NCBI RefSeq assembly: GCF_017357105.1
Contig: NZ_CP071596.1
Span: forward strand, 2,914,001 to 2,978,000
Length of the DNA stretch: 64,000 bases
Origin: Natronosalvus caseinilyticus
GTDB taxonomy: Archaea; Halobacteriota; Halobacteria; Halobacteriales; Natrialbaceae
Direction of reading: 5' to 3'
Below are positions 37,827-47,163 of the stretch, one piece after another (the stretch's first letter is position 1; every line of letters starts with the position of its first letter). The position numbers were made by a program, and so were the translations under genes. The notes beneath the pieces are model-generated. The model saw only the letters and a list, made by a program, of their open reading frames with translations, did not search any database and was not told the origin of the DNA.

Positions 37827-38044
37827 TTCGCAGGCATCGTCGGAATCCCTGGGGCGTGATAGCGTGTCGGTCGTGTCCGATTTGAACCCTCGAGGAGGGC
37901 ATGATCGATCTCGTCGAAACCGTCGATAGCGGTAACCTCGTTTGATTTCTGCCAGATCCAACGGACTGACTGCTCGGTAATCCGGCGAACGTAGTAGGGT
38001 GTGCGTCCCGAATCAGAATGAAACGCGGATTTCGTACTGTTCCA

Positions 38045-38890
38045 TCACCTCGTTCGTCGTCCCCACATCCCGGCGAGTAGTCCCGAAAGAACGACGCCAA
38101 CGAACGAAAACGCAAGGACGACCATCAGAACGTCCGGATCGGAAAAGCTGGTCGTCGCGATAAAGAGTGCAATCGCAGCGTTTCGAGCGGTGGTCGTCGT
38201 CGCCAGCACTTCTCGTGTGTTCCGTCCCGGTCCGCCGAGTACGTACCCGAGAAATAACGACACACAGATGACGACGACCGAAATGAACAGCGTTCCCGTT
38301 CCGATGAGCGTGATCATCTCGTCGCTATAGACGACCAAGAGGAGTACGATCAAGAAGAGAAACGAGACGTCGGACAGCCGTTGGACAGGAGGATGCAGCC
38401 AGTTCGTCACGGAGGGGTACCGGGAATCGAGCCCGATTCCCGCTAGCAACGGGAGAAGTTGAATGCCACAGATCATCCATCCGATTCCAAGCGGATCTAC
38501 GGTGACGTCCCCGGGCAGAAACAGTGCCAGACTTACCGGTATCGTCACGACCGAGATGATCCCGAGAACGGCCATCAGACCGCTTGCAAACTCGATATCG
38601 CTCTTCGATATTTCCGCAAACTTTGGCCCAAAAGGGGCCCCAGGCGCCACAGCTATCAAGACGATCCCTGCCGCATATCCCGGCTCCACGGGAACCGGAC
38701 GGACGAATAGATAGGCAAGCACTGGGACTGCCACGAGATTGAGTAGCAATGCTTTCGCCATCAACCGTCGCTTGTTGAGGGCGATCAGCAACTGCTCGAG
38801 TGATAGTTCCATCCCGATAGAGAACATCGTCGCGAGGACGAAAATCGTCGTAGCGACCTCGACGACCGTCTCAACTGAAACCGCTACCAT
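38045..38890 (-). CDS. Bile acid:sodium symporter family (BASS) transporter
   Basis: A 281-residue membrane protein with about nine to ten helices. FSIGMELSLEQLL and APGAPFGPKFAEI are BASS/ArsB-ACR3-fold features, as is the broken helix with TTTARNAAIALFI near the end. Family members move organic anions with sodium. The ATG at 38890 is used; the frame continues to 39091 with an implausible soluble extension. GC is somewhat lower than its neighbours and rare codons are more frequent, so transfer is possible. Confidence 0.85.
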   Translation of the reverse strand: MVAVSVETVVEVATTIFVLATMFSIGMELSLEQLLIALNKRRLMAKALLLNLVAVPVLAYLFVRPVPVEPGYAAGIVLIAVAPGAPFGPKFAEISKSDIEFASGLMAVLGIISVVTIPVSLALFLPGDVTVDPLGIGWMICGIQLLPLLAGIGLDSRYPSVTNWLHPPVQRLSDVSFLFLIVLLLVVYSDEMITLIGTGTLFISVVVICVSLFLGYVLGGPGRNTREVLATTTTARNAAIALFIATTSFSDPDVLMVVLAFSFVGVVLSGLLAGMWGRRTR

Positions 38891-39164
38891 GGAGTGCTCA
38901 CAGTCTGCTCGGGAGGTTCGAAGTGCTACAATATGGGTCCCCTGTTTCGTATCCGGCGAACGAACTGGAACTGCAGTGATCGATAGAATCCCCGAACTGG
39001 ATTGCCACGCTCGCACAATCGGACGAATCTCGGATCCGCTCGCCTCGTGTTCGACTCGAGTCGCAAAAATCGGCATTCGCTGAGGTTTCAACGAGCCATG
39101 CTTCCATATTGGCCGGATTTCCGCCTCGAGAACCCTTTTCCACCGCGCTCGCTAGCCTCGAGAC

Positions 39165-40187
39165 ATGGACCTCTCCATCGTCGACCTCTCACCCGTTCGC
39201 GAGGGGGAGACGGCAACCGACGCCTACGAGAACACGGTCTCGCTCGCGACACTGGCCGAACGAGTGGGCTACGAGCGGTTCTGGGTCGCCGAGCACCACG
39301 GGATGGCCGATTCCATCGCAGGAACGACCCCCGAGGTGCTGATCGGCCACCTCGCTGCCCGAACCGAGGAGATCAGGCTCGGGTCCGGAACGGTCCTGCT
39401 CAACCACTACAGCCCGTTCAAGGTCGCCGAGGCGTTCGGCGTCCTCGATTCGCTCGCCCCCGGGCGGATCGACCTCGGCCTCGGTCGGGCAACCGGAATC
39501 CCGGCCGCCGACAGCGCGCTCCAGACCTCGCGGGTGAGCGAGAATCCCGACCGCGATCACGCCGAGAAGATCGAAGCCGTCGCGAACCACCTCTACGACG
39601 GGTTCGGGGACGACCACGCCTACGCCGACCTCACACTAGCGCGCTCCGGCGCCGGTCCGCCCGACCTCTGGGTGCTCGGCTCGAGTCCCTCGAGTGCGAA
39701 GATTGCCGGCAAACTCGGCCTCCGCTACTGCTTCGCGGCGTTCATCAGGCCGACGCTCGCCGAGCGAGCGTTCGATGTCTACCGGGACACGTTCGACCCC
39801 TCCTCGATCGGCGCCGGTCCCGACGACCCCCACGGAATGCTGGCGGTCAACGCCGCGTGCGCCGAGACCGATCGGGAGGCGGCCCGCCTTCGAGCGACCG
39901 CGGAAGCCTCCTACAAGCGGATGCAACGCGGCGTCGTCGGCTCCATGCCGTCGGTCGAGACGGCGATTTCGGAGCTCGGTGGCGTGCCCGACCCGACGCC
40001 ACGAGAACTCGAGGACGGACAGTGGCCGCGAGCGCTCTCCGGCGACCCGGACACGCTGGCGGGACTCCTCGAGCAACTGACCGACCGCGTCGGCGTCTCC
40101 GAGGTGATGGTCCAGAACCTCGTCGCCGACCACGAGGACGTGCTGCAGTCCCACGAACTCCTGGCCGAGGGCGTCGGCCTCGAGTGA
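39165..40187 (+). CDS. Luciferase-like flavin monooxygenase (LLM class)
   Basis: A 340-residue TIM-barrel protein of the bacterial luciferase superfamily, LuxA-like one-component subgroup: N-terminal DLSIVDLSPVREG, RFWVAEHHGM, LGSGTVLLNHYSP and GRIDLGLGRATG are standard. Family members oxidise substrates with reduced FMN or F420; haloarchaeal relatives are uncharacterised. It is an isolated gene with an unrelated transporter on each side. Confidence 0.9.
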   Translation: MDLSIVDLSPVREGETATDAYENTVSLATLAERVGYERFWVAEHHGMADSIAGTTPEVLIGHLAARTEEIRLGSGTVLLNHYSPFKVAEAFGVLDSLAPGRIDLGLGRATGIPAADSALQTSRVSENPDRDHAEKIEAVANHLYDGFGDDHAYADLTLARSGAGPPDLWVLGSSPSSAKIAGKLGLRYCFAAFIRPTLAERAFDVYRDTFDPSSIGAGPDDPHGMLAVNAACAETDREAARLRATAEASYKRMQRGVVGSMPSVETAISELGGVPDPTPRELEDGQWPRALSGDPDTLAGLLEQLTDRVGVSEVMVQNLVADHEDVLQSHELLAEGVGLE

Positions 40188-40285
40188 GTCGCCACCAGCA
40201 AAGTGGTGGATCGTGGGCGCACGCTCCTCGGGACACGAGATGGATGCCCGAAACGAGGGCATGAAACCGACGCTCGAGAGTACCG

Positions 40286-41566
40286 CTATCCGTCCGCGGG
40301 GCGGCGTTCGTCTACGACCCGCATCACGGGACTGGCCACAAACCCGTGAACGAACACCGAGACGAGGACGACGAAGCCGACGAAGGCCCACAACCACTCC
40401 GCGGCGACGAGCAACTCGAGTTCATCGAACGACGCGTGGGCCAGCGCGAAGGACAGGTAGTAAAACGAGCCGATACCGCGAATGCCGAAGAACGAGACGA
40501 CGGCGCGGTCACCCGTCGGCGCGTCGGAACCGAGGAAGGCGATACCGCCGGCGAGGGGACGGATCACGAACAGGAAAGCGAGGCCGAGCGCTGCGCCATC
40601 CCACGTCAACGGCGTCAGTAGGCCGTCCGCGATCGCGCCGCCAAACAGCACCAGCACCGTCGCCATGAGGAGTCGTTCGACGATAGCGGCGAAGTCGTGT
40701 AAGTGTTGGTAGTAGTCGTGTTCCCACTCGAACCGACGGAGCTCGAGGGCGGCGACGAACACGGCGATGAATCCGTACCCGCCGAGCAACTCGGCCAATC
40801 CGTAGGCGAAGAGCGTCGCCGCGAGCGCCTCCGATCCGGCCATCACTTCCTCTCGCCGCGACAGCGACGGCGCGTAGAACACCACCCGGGCCATGACGTG
40901 TCCGACGACGTATCCCACGACGAGTCCCGCGCCGATCCTGTACAGCACGTCGACCAGGAACCAGTCGGCCAGCCAGCCGTACCCGGCCGTACTCGCTGAC
41001 GCGGTCGCAATCGCGAGGTACGTGAACGGAAAAGCCAGTCCGTCGTTGAGGCCCGCCTCCGACGTGAGCGAGAATCGAACGGATCCCCACTCGTGCTCGG
41101 CCGATCGTTCCTCCTCGAGTTCGGTGAGCGGGGCGCCGGACTCGACGTCCGACGCCAGAACGGGGTCGGTCGGCGCGAGAACCGCACCGAGGAGAATCGC
41201 CGTCGGGACGAGCAGCCCGGCGACGTACCACCCGAGAACGGCCAGCAGCGCGATGGACACCGGCATGGTGATCGCGAGGAGTCGCCAGGTCGATCCCCAC
41301 CCCAGCACGTCGAACGGACGGTCGATTTTCAACCCGGCCCCCATCAGCGCGATGATCACGACGAGTTCAGTGAGTCGCTCCGTCACGCCGGAGTTGGCGA
41401 CCGGATCGAGCGTCGGAAGACCGGGAACGATCCAGAACAGGGCCACGCCGAACCCGACGTAGATCATCGGGAGCGAGAGCGGTTTGTCTGTCAAAAACCG
41501 CGGGAGCAACACAGCGCCCACGATGGCGAAGGCGACGACGATCAACGCGATTTCGTAGGCGCTCAT
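40286..41566 (-). CDS. NhaP-type Na+(K+)/H+ antiporter (CPA1)
   Basis: A 426-residue cation:proton antiporter with about 12-13 helices. The ion-binding pair is in LAPTDPVLASD (TDP) and SEAGLNDG (ND), the CPA1 signature. The linker SDVESGAPLTELEEERSAEHE is acidic and cytoplasmic. In a halophile it expels sodium or adjusts potassium at the membrane. No C-terminal TrkA-like regulatory domain is present. Confidence 0.92.
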   Translation of the reverse strand: MSAYEIALIVVAFAIVGAVLLPRFLTDKPLSLPMIYVGFGVALFWIVPGLPTLDPVANSGVTERLTELVVIIALMGAGLKIDRPFDVLGWGSTWRLLAITMPVSIALLAVLGWYVAGLLVPTAILLGAVLAPTDPVLASDVESGAPLTELEEERSAEHEWGSVRFSLTSEAGLNDGLAFPFTYLAIATASASTAGYGWLADWFLVDVLYRIGAGLVVGYVVGHVMARVVFYAPSLSRREEVMAGSEALAATLFAYGLAELLGGYGFIAVFVAALELRRFEWEHDYYQHLHDFAAIVERLLMATVLVLFGGAIADGLLTPLTWDGAALGLAFLFVIRPLAGGIAFLGSDAPTGDRAVVSFFGIRGIGSFYYLSFALAHASFDELELLVAAEWLWAFVGFVVLVSVFVHGFVASPVMRVVDERRPADG

Positions 41567-41690
41567 CCGGCGTGTATTCCGACAACCGCGGTGAAAGGTA
41601 TCGGGGGTCTACGAGGAGAGATCGCCACCGATCGTCGACGAGTCCGAGCACCGGAACAACCGACTCGACGAGGCTGCCCCGCCGGACCGG

Positions 41691-42182
41691 CTACCAGCCA
41701 CCCGTCACGACGACGATCGACGCGACGCTCGCCGCGATCCCGAGCGCGAACAGGGCGTAGTTGGCGATCGGATTCTTCGCGGTAGTAACCCGGAGCGAGA
41801 CGTGGTACGAGGAGAGTGGCCAGAAGGGAGTGACTCCCATCGGCGTCAGCGCGTCGGCCAGCAGGTGTGAGCCGAGCGACAGTGCGGTAACGCCGTAGAC
41901 GAACCCCACGACGGTCGGATCGGGCGATCCCATCGTCACCTCGAGGGCCGCGTACGCTACGCCGGCGACTACGGCCGGGACCAGGAGGACGAACCCGATC
42001 GTGTGGGTGATCCCGCGGTGGGCGACGAACGGCAGGCCGTGGTCGCAGTCCGGAAGCGTCGAGAAGGAGAGACAGATGACGGCCCCTAGGAGGGCGACGA
42101 ACTCCTCGCCGGCGAAACCGAGCCAGACGGCGACGGGCGCGTAGAGGAGGAGGGCGACGCCGTAGTGACCGAGTTGGTACAT
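41691..42182 (-). CDS. DUF457/YdjM-family membrane metal-dependent hydrolase-like protein
   Basis: A 163-residue membrane protein with four or more helices. Conserved polar residues include LPDCDHGLPFVAHRGITHT and GSHLLADALTP, the His/Asp pattern of the YdjM/DUF457 family, thought to bind metal at the membrane. The exact reaction is unknown. Confidence 0.83.
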   Translation of the reverse strand: MYQLGHYGVALLLYAPVAVWLGFAGEEFVALLGAVICLSFSTLPDCDHGLPFVAHRGITHTIGFVLLVPAVVAGVAYAALEVTMGSPDPTVVGFVYGVTALSLGSHLLADALTPMGVTPFWPLSSYHVSLRVTTAKNPIANYALFALGIAASVASIVVVTGGW

Positions 42183-42367
42183 TAGCCTCTACTCGAGAGC
42201 ACGAACAGCCGTGGCATAATCTTTCTGAACCTTCGTCTCGATCCGACTCGAGGTTCCGAACGATCGGCTCGGGGTGTTCGATGATCGTGAGAGGTCGAAG
42301 TGCCGCCCTGACGACTCGGGCCCGACGGACCCGGAACGTTTTCCTCGAGGCGCCCGTCCTCGAGACC

Positions 42368-42940
42368 ATGACCGACGTCGATCCGATGACCCGGTTTTCG
42401 GTGCCAGACGTGAACGAGCTCCCTGAAGACCTTCGAGAACGCATCAAGGAGGAGACCGAACGCGCCGGCTTCACGCCGAACGTGTTCCTCGCCTACGCCT
42501 ACCGACCCTCCCACTTCCGGGCGTTCTTCCAGTACTACGACGCGCTCGTCGAGGACACCGAACTCACGCGGCTCGAGGTCGAGATGATCATCGTCGCCGT
42601 CAGCGGAGCCAACGACTGCTACTACTGCAACACGGCTCACGGGGCGCTCGTTCGCCTCTACGGAGACGATCCGATGCTGGCCGATCAACTGATTTCGAAC
42701 TACCGGAACGCCGACGTCAGCGACCGACACCGGGCAATGCTCGACCTGGCGGTCGCGCTCACGACCGACCAGGCGACCGTCGAGGAGGCGGACCTGGAGG
42801 CCCTCGAGGATCACGGGTTCAGCCGGAAGGCGATCTGGGACGTCGGTTCAGTGGCGGCGTTTTTCAACCTCTCGAATCGAATGGCCCAGCTCGCGGACAT
42901 GCGACCGAACGAGGAGTTTCACACACTGGGTCGTGAATAG
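42368..42940 (+). CDS. AhpD-like carboxymuconolactone decarboxylase family protein (peroxidase-related)
   Basis: A 190-residue all-helical protein with the redox motif NDCYYCNTAHGAL, i.e. CxxC followed by His, as in the peroxidase-related AhpD subgroup. TPNVFLAYAYRPSHF is the usual N-terminal segment. It likely acts in thiol peroxide reduction in the cytoplasm. The ATG at 42368 is used; the frame to 42281 adds an Arg-rich extension. Confidence 0.88.
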   Translation: MTDVDPMTRFSVPDVNELPEDLRERIKEETERAGFTPNVFLAYAYRPSHFRAFFQYYDALVEDTELTRLEVEMIIVAVSGANDCYYCNTAHGALVRLYGDDPMLADQLISNYRNADVSDRHRAMLDLAVALTTDQATVEEADLEALEDHGFSRKAIWDVGSVAAFFNLSNRMAQLADMRPNEEFHTLGRE

Positions 42941-43139
42941 TTGCCACGTGTTAGCCGATGTTTGTGCACGCCTCTGTTGAAACTCTTCGGTTCTGACAGG
43001 AGTCGCGTGCTGAACGCACAGCGCGAATAGGCACGAGAGTTTGCTCGATTACCGTAGTAGTGAGCGGTTAATACAGAGAAATCACAGATCATTGCCAACT
43101 GACCGCAGCCTTTTCACTGTTCGTCTAAAATCATCTACA

Positions 43140-43598
43140 ATGGCTTCAGACAGTGAGCACGAGGGGAGGCTGGTAACCGTATTACTGGTCGAACCAAATC
43201 CCGGAGATACCCGTCTCTTTACGGAATCGTTCAAAGATGCGAACCTCAAGAATAGCCTCTACACCGTCGCTGATGCCGACGCAGCCCTCGATTTTGTCAA
43301 TCAGCGAGGAGCGTATGCAGATGAACCGCGTCCTGATCTCATCCTGCTCGAACCGAAGTTACCCGGAAGAAGTGGTACGGACGTCCTAGCTGAACTGAAG
43401 AACGAACCCTCACTCCGTGAGATTCCGGTTGTCGTCCTCACGAGTTCGGAGGTTGGAGCGGACATTTTCAAATCGCAGGGGCTCGACGTGGATCACTTCG
43501 TCCAGAAGCCAGTTGAACCGGAGGATTATATCGAATTCGTCCAGGAAATCGAGGGGTTTTGGATGGCGCTCATTCAAGAGGAACCCGAAGAAGCCTGA
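43140..43598 (+). CDS. Stand-alone receiver-like domain with Glu in place of the phospho-acceptor Asp
   Basis: A 152-residue Rcp1-like CheY-fold protein without an output domain. The fold marks are all there: VTVLLVEPN at strand 1, PDLILLEPKLPG at strand 3, VVVLTSSE (switch Thr) and FVQKPV (Lys). But the acceptor is Glu71 and one Asp of the metal pocket is Pro19 (LVEPNPGD where relatives have LVEDNPGD). It is thus probably not phosphorylated and may mimic the active state. The start at 43140 is used; upstream codons of the same frame look non-coding. Confidence 0.85.
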   Translation: MASDSEHEGRLVTVLLVEPNPGDTRLFTESFKDANLKNSLYTVADADAALDFVNQRGAYADEPRPDLILLEPKLPGRSGTDVLAELKNEPSLREIPVVVLTSSEVGADIFKSQGLDVDHFVQKPVEPEDYIEFVQEIEGFWMALIQEEPEEA

Positions 43599-43700
43599 GT
43601 GTCTACCGACAATTCGATATCTGAGGGTTTCACGTCTGGCAGAAAAGAACTATACTGTGCACGGCCGGTGCGCACGTGTGGCGTGCGGCTACCCACACCG

Positions 43701-44121
43701 TCACTCGAGATCTCGCCCCGACTCGAGTTCGTCGAATAGCGCGATGACCCGTCGCCGGACGTCCTCGCGAATCTCGTGTACTCGCTCGAGTGTTTTTCCC
43801 GTGAGGGTCCTCGAGGGCCCAGTCGCGAACGTCGACCTCGGCGTCGAGGTCGAGCGTCGAACAGCCCATCGTCGCCACGACCTCACAGGTCTCGAGTTCG
43901 TCGGTGGTGATCGACGTCGGCGTCCGCCCGGCGAGGTCGAAGCCCTCCTCGGCCATGGCTTCCTGCACTTCGTCGTGGACTGCGTCGGCCGGGTGGGTTC
44001 CGCCGGAGAGAATCTCGACCTCGTCCTCGAGCCCGCGGGCCGCCCGTTCCCGTTCGGCGTAGGCGGTCGCCATCTGACTGCGGCCGGCGTTCTGTACGCA
44101 CACCAGTGCGATTCGCGTCAT
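43701..44121 (-). pseudogene. Low-molecular-weight phosphatase / arsenate reductase (ArsC) family gene with a frameshift
   Basis: The N-terminal part starts MTRIALVCVQNAGRSQMA, the CX5R P-loop of LMW protein tyrosine phosphatases and thioredoxin-linked arsenate reductases. At VRDWALEDP the frame must change: after GGGAAAAAC (five A, expected four) the -1 frame continues GKTLERVHEIRED to the natural stop at 43701. One extra base in an A5 run (43793-43797 as T5 on the plus strand) explains it. Without the shift the protein has a wrong 60-residue tail. Either a recent mutation, a sequencing error, or slippage-dependent expression; the P-loop is intact. Confidence 0.8.
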
Positions 44122-44289
44122 GGTCGACGTCGTCGCTCGAGGAACCTAACGGTTCATATGAGCCGTACCGTGTAATATGGTTGCATAGGGAGTCGATAGT
44201 GCGGCGACGTTTCGAAGGGAATAGTCGGGCAGACCGGGGAATAGTACGGAGGCGGGCGCGACCCGTGTCCGGCGACTCACCGTATTGAT

Positions 44290-44994
44290 TCACTGCGAGA
44301 ACAAGTTGCGCAGACGAGCGAGCAGTCCGTTCGAGTCCGCCCGGTCGTCGGCTTCGTCGCTCGAGGGAGAAGGGTCGTCGGCCCGGTTGGAAGGAGAAGC
44401 GGCGGTCGACCCGGACGTCGCGGACTCGGACGCCTGGCTCGTCTCGAGATCGTCGAGCGAAAGGTCAATCTCGTCGATGTCCGGGGTTCGTTCCCGGCCC
44501 TCGCCGGCTTCGGCGGCCCGGACGTCGGCGCCCGTCACGGCTCCGCGCTCGACGCGACTCGAGAGGTCGTCCTGGCTCGAGGGTCTCGGGATCGGTTCGT
44601 CGTTCGGTACCTGCTCGGTTTTCGCTGTTCGACCGTTTTCGTCGGCGGTCTCCAATTGCTCGGTTTCCGCTTCTCTATCGCTGCCTTCGACGGCCCCCGT
44701 CCCCTCCTCTTCGACAGCCCCCGTTCCCTCTCCTTCGGCCTCATCGAGGCTCGTCTCGTCCTCGAGTCGTTCCCTCGAGTCAGCGGATGGGTCGGGTTGA
44801 GCGCGAGTGTCGCCAGCATTCGTCCCGTTCAGCGAGTCGAGAATGTCGTCGACGCTCGTGTTCGAGACGACTCGTCTCGGCCCACCGCCGGGTCCCTCCC
44901 GTTTCCTTCCGTCCCTCTGCTCCCCCAGGTCGTTGTCTTCGCTTTCGGCCCCCTGCTCCCCCGAATCGTCGTCCGCGCCGTCGTGCTCGCTCAT
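44290..44994 (-). CDS. Acidic low-complexity protein with a C-terminal amphipathic helix
   Basis: A 234-residue protein very rich in Glu, Asp, Ser and Gly, probably disordered for most of its length. A near-perfect internal duplication GTGAVEEEGTGAVEG occurs around residues 90-104. The only hydrophobic part is the last residues, LLARLRNLF, which would form an amphipathic helix that could touch the membrane. Ordered islets are VDDILDSLNG and DIDEIDLSLDDLE. It precedes no obvious partner except the YihY gene, 100 bases upstream in the same direction. Function unknown. Confidence 0.65.
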   Translation of the reverse strand: MSEHDGADDDSGEQGAESEDNDLGEQRDGRKREGPGGGPRRVVSNTSVDDILDSLNGTNAGDTRAQPDPSADSRERLEDETSLDEAEGEGTGAVEEEGTGAVEGSDREAETEQLETADENGRTAKTEQVPNDEPIPRPSSQDDLSSRVERGAVTGADVRAAEAGEGRERTPDIDEIDLSLDDLETSQASESATSGSTAASPSNRADDPSPSSDEADDRADSNGLLARLRNLFSQ

Positions 44995-45094
44995 CGCTCA
45001 CGTCTGGCGCTCGAGCCGGCATAAATTTTCCCCGTTCGGGAGGGACGAAACTCGCCCCTCGCCCTCCGGTCGCCTGCCGTTCCTGCGGCCGCGG

Positions 45095-45898
45095 CTACGT
45101 CGGGACGAGTCGCGGTCGGGACATCACCACGTTGATGACCGCCCCCAGCAGGATCAGGATGCCGGCGAAGTAGAGCCAGGTGACGAACAACAGGATGGCG
45201 CCGATCGCTCCGTAGGCCTCGTACTGCCCGGCGTTCGCGGCGTAGAGCTGGAAGCCAGCCTGGAGGAGCACCCAGCCGATCGCTGCGAAGAACGCGCCCG
45301 GAATCACCTCACGAATGTCGACGGGAATCGGGGGCAACACGTAGTAAAGCGGCAGGAACACCAGGACGAGCCCAAGGAGCAAGCCGAGCCAGCTGAGGAC
45401 CCCGACGTAGGGAACCCGCCCGGCGAGGAGGCCGATCACCGCCCCGATGAGGATCATGAGCAAGAGCGCGAGGACGATGGTCAGGATGACCGTGATCCCG
45501 TCGCGAATCTGCTCGAGCAGCGAGTCCTCGGCGACGGTATCGTAGACGCGGTCGAACGCGAGGCTCAGCCCGCGAAAGACCTTCAACGCACCCCACGTCG
45601 AGACGGCGAGGGCGACGACGGTCGCCTCGGTTCGCCCCGACTCGGCGGTGAGCGCCTCGAGCACGAGGTCCTCGCCGGCGTCGGGAAGGAAGTCGCCGGC
45701 CAGCACGATCAGGTCCTCCGCGACCTGCTGGCCGCCGACGAGGGTGCCGACGACGAGCGCCAGCACGATCATCGGAAAGAGCGAGACGAACGCGTAGTAG
45801 GCGAATCCGGCGGCGAGGAACGTTATCTCTCGCTCTTTTGCGGTTCCGACGACTCCTCGTACGATGGTACGAACGTCGCGGTCCGACGGGTGGCTCAT
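45095..45898 (-). CDS. YihY/BrkB-family membrane protein
   Basis: A 267-residue protein with six membrane helices. Family marks are FLAAGFAYYAFVSLFPMIVLAL, STWGALKVFRGL and the GAIGAILLFVTWLYF C-terminal pair. Members were once called ribonuclease BN or virulence factor BrkB; a transport role is likely but unproven. ATG 45898 is preferred over a start eight codons upstream. Confidence 0.88.
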   Translation of the reverse strand: MSHPSDRDVRTIVRGVVGTAKEREITFLAAGFAYYAFVSLFPMIVLALVVGTLVGGQQVAEDLIVLAGDFLPDAGEDLVLEALTAESGRTEATVVALAVSTWGALKVFRGLSLAFDRVYDTVAEDSLLEQIRDGITVILTIVLALLLMILIGAVIGLLAGRVPYVGVLSWLGLLLGLVLVFLPLYYVLPPIPVDIREVIPGAFFAAIGWVLLQAGFQLYAANAGQYEAYGAIGAILLFVTWLYFAGILILLGAVINVVMSRPRLVPT

Positions 45899-45955
45899 GC
45901 CGTCGGCTTCCACGAGGAGCACTTAAGAGTATGTGAAGTATCGACGACGTAGGTG

Positions 45956-46714
45956 TTACCAGTCGAAGGGTTTGCGCACCGTACAGAAGTTATGGGTCGC
46001 GAACACCCGCCCGTCGTCGTCGATGTAGACGCCGACGCCGCCCCGGTCCCAGCCCTCGATCCCGTCGCTCTCCTCGAGGATCGTCGCCCGGTGTTCCGCT
46101 GAGTGCATCCACTGCTCGACGAGCCCTTCGGCGAGTTCGTCCGCGGTCTGGTACTCGACGTGTTCGCCGTCGTGAGAGCGTTCGACCGTCGTGCCTACGC
46201 TGGTGAGGGCGATGTTCTCGCCGTAGGCGCGACAGTAGTCGGCGACATCGCCGAACCGGTCGTACGGCGACTCGCCGTCTGCGTTGACGTGGGCGAATCG
46301 ATCGTCCGCGTGCATGTCCTGGCTGTGGGCGCGGGACACCGAGGCGACCGTCCCGTCCCACCCGAGCGGCTCGAGACCGTGTTCGGCGCGCCGTTCGTTG
46401 ACGAGTTCGTGGACTCGGTCCTCGACGGCGCTCGAGTCGACCCGTTCAGTCTCGGTTTCGTAGCTCGAGTGGCCGGGGTCGTCGGGATCGGTGACAGGCG
46501 GGTTTCGGTCGCCCGGTTCCGGCGGGTCGACGGAAGGGCCGAGTTCGTCCTCGACGAACGCGATGGCCTGCGGGGCGAGCACGACGCCCGCGAGAACGAT
46601 CGCGCCGATCAGAACGGCGGTCATCACGAGCGACGTGAGGTTCAGACTCGCTCTGTTCGTCTGGCGCTCGTTGGACGACCTCGTCCGCTCGAGTCGGCGA
46701 CCGCGTCTGCTCAT
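45956..46714 (-). CDS. Membrane-anchored CAP (SCP/PR-1) domain protein
   Basis: A 252-residue protein. An N-terminal positively charged segment and one membrane helix (about 28-55, LVMTAVLIGAIVLAGVVL) are followed by a Pro/Asp linker and a CAP domain from about residue 95. CAP marks: LVNERRAEHGL, HSQDMHADDRFAH, YGENIA, WMHSAEHRATIL and GVGVYID. The CAP domain is outside the cell. The role in archaea is unknown; in bacteria, envelope or protease-inhibitor functions have been suggested. Confidence 0.88.
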   Translation of the reverse strand: MSRRGRRLERTRSSNERQTNRASLNLTSLVMTAVLIGAIVLAGVVLAPQAIAFVEDELGPSVDPPEPGDRNPPVTDPDDPGHSSYETETERVDSSAVEDRVHELVNERRAEHGLEPLGWDGTVASVSRAHSQDMHADDRFAHVNADGESPYDRFGDVADYCRAYGENIALTSVGTTVERSHDGEHVEYQTADELAEGLVEQWMHSAEHRATILEESDGIEGWDRGGVGVYIDDDGRVFATHNFCTVRKPFDW

Positions 46715-46818
46715 GGGTACAGGTATATCTCCACGAACGACAGTAACTAACTACCGATTGTGAGTGTCGTCTGGCGAGAGAGGTCGCGTCGAGGCAGTCG
46801 TTCGCGACGACGCGCGGA

Positions 46819-47163
46819 CTACCGCTCGGCTGACGATGGGTCGTCCTCGAGACGGGTGGCCGCACTCGAGCCGAAAATCGTCTCGTGGAAGGCGATGACG
46901 AGGCCGGGGACGACCGCCATGAACAGGTGTTCCTCGATCGGGATGCCGCCGACTTCGTAGCCCGTTCGCAACTGAATGTCGAAGACGCCGACCTCGAGCG
47001 TGTACCAGTCCCAGAAATAGGCGATCGGGTACAACGCGAGGATGGTCACGGCGGCCCGTTTGAGCGCGCCGGCCCGTCGCAACAGTACGAACGCGACGGC
47101 ACCCCAGAAAATCTCCGTCGCGAGGTAGGTGTACCGGCCGAAGACGGAAATGTCTCGAGCCAT
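46819..47163 (-). CDS. Small lycopene cyclase-domain (CrtYc/d-like) membrane protein
   Basis: About 114 residues with three membrane helices and the heterodimeric lycopene cyclase domain pattern GIPIEEHLFMAVVPGLVIAF. Full haloarchaeal CrtY has two such domains; this is a single one. The ATG at 47187 lies inside the TATA box (GTTTTTATGT, 47184-47193), so 47163, about 26 bases downstream, is the real start of a leaderless mRNA. It may act as part of a cyclase or have another isoprenoid role. Confidence 0.78.
   Translation of the reverse strand: MARDISVFGRYTYLATEIFWGAVAFVLLRRAGALKRAAVTILALYPIAYFWDWYTLEVGVFDIQLRTGYEVGGIPIEEHLFMAVVPGLVIAFHETIFGSSAATRLEDDPSSAER

Noticed and set aside
37870-37960. 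tRNA-like T-arm (GGTTCAAATC on the minus strand)
   Set aside because: The bases flanking the loop do not pair as a T-stem, and no acceptor stem or anticodon arm can be drawn. Read as chance.
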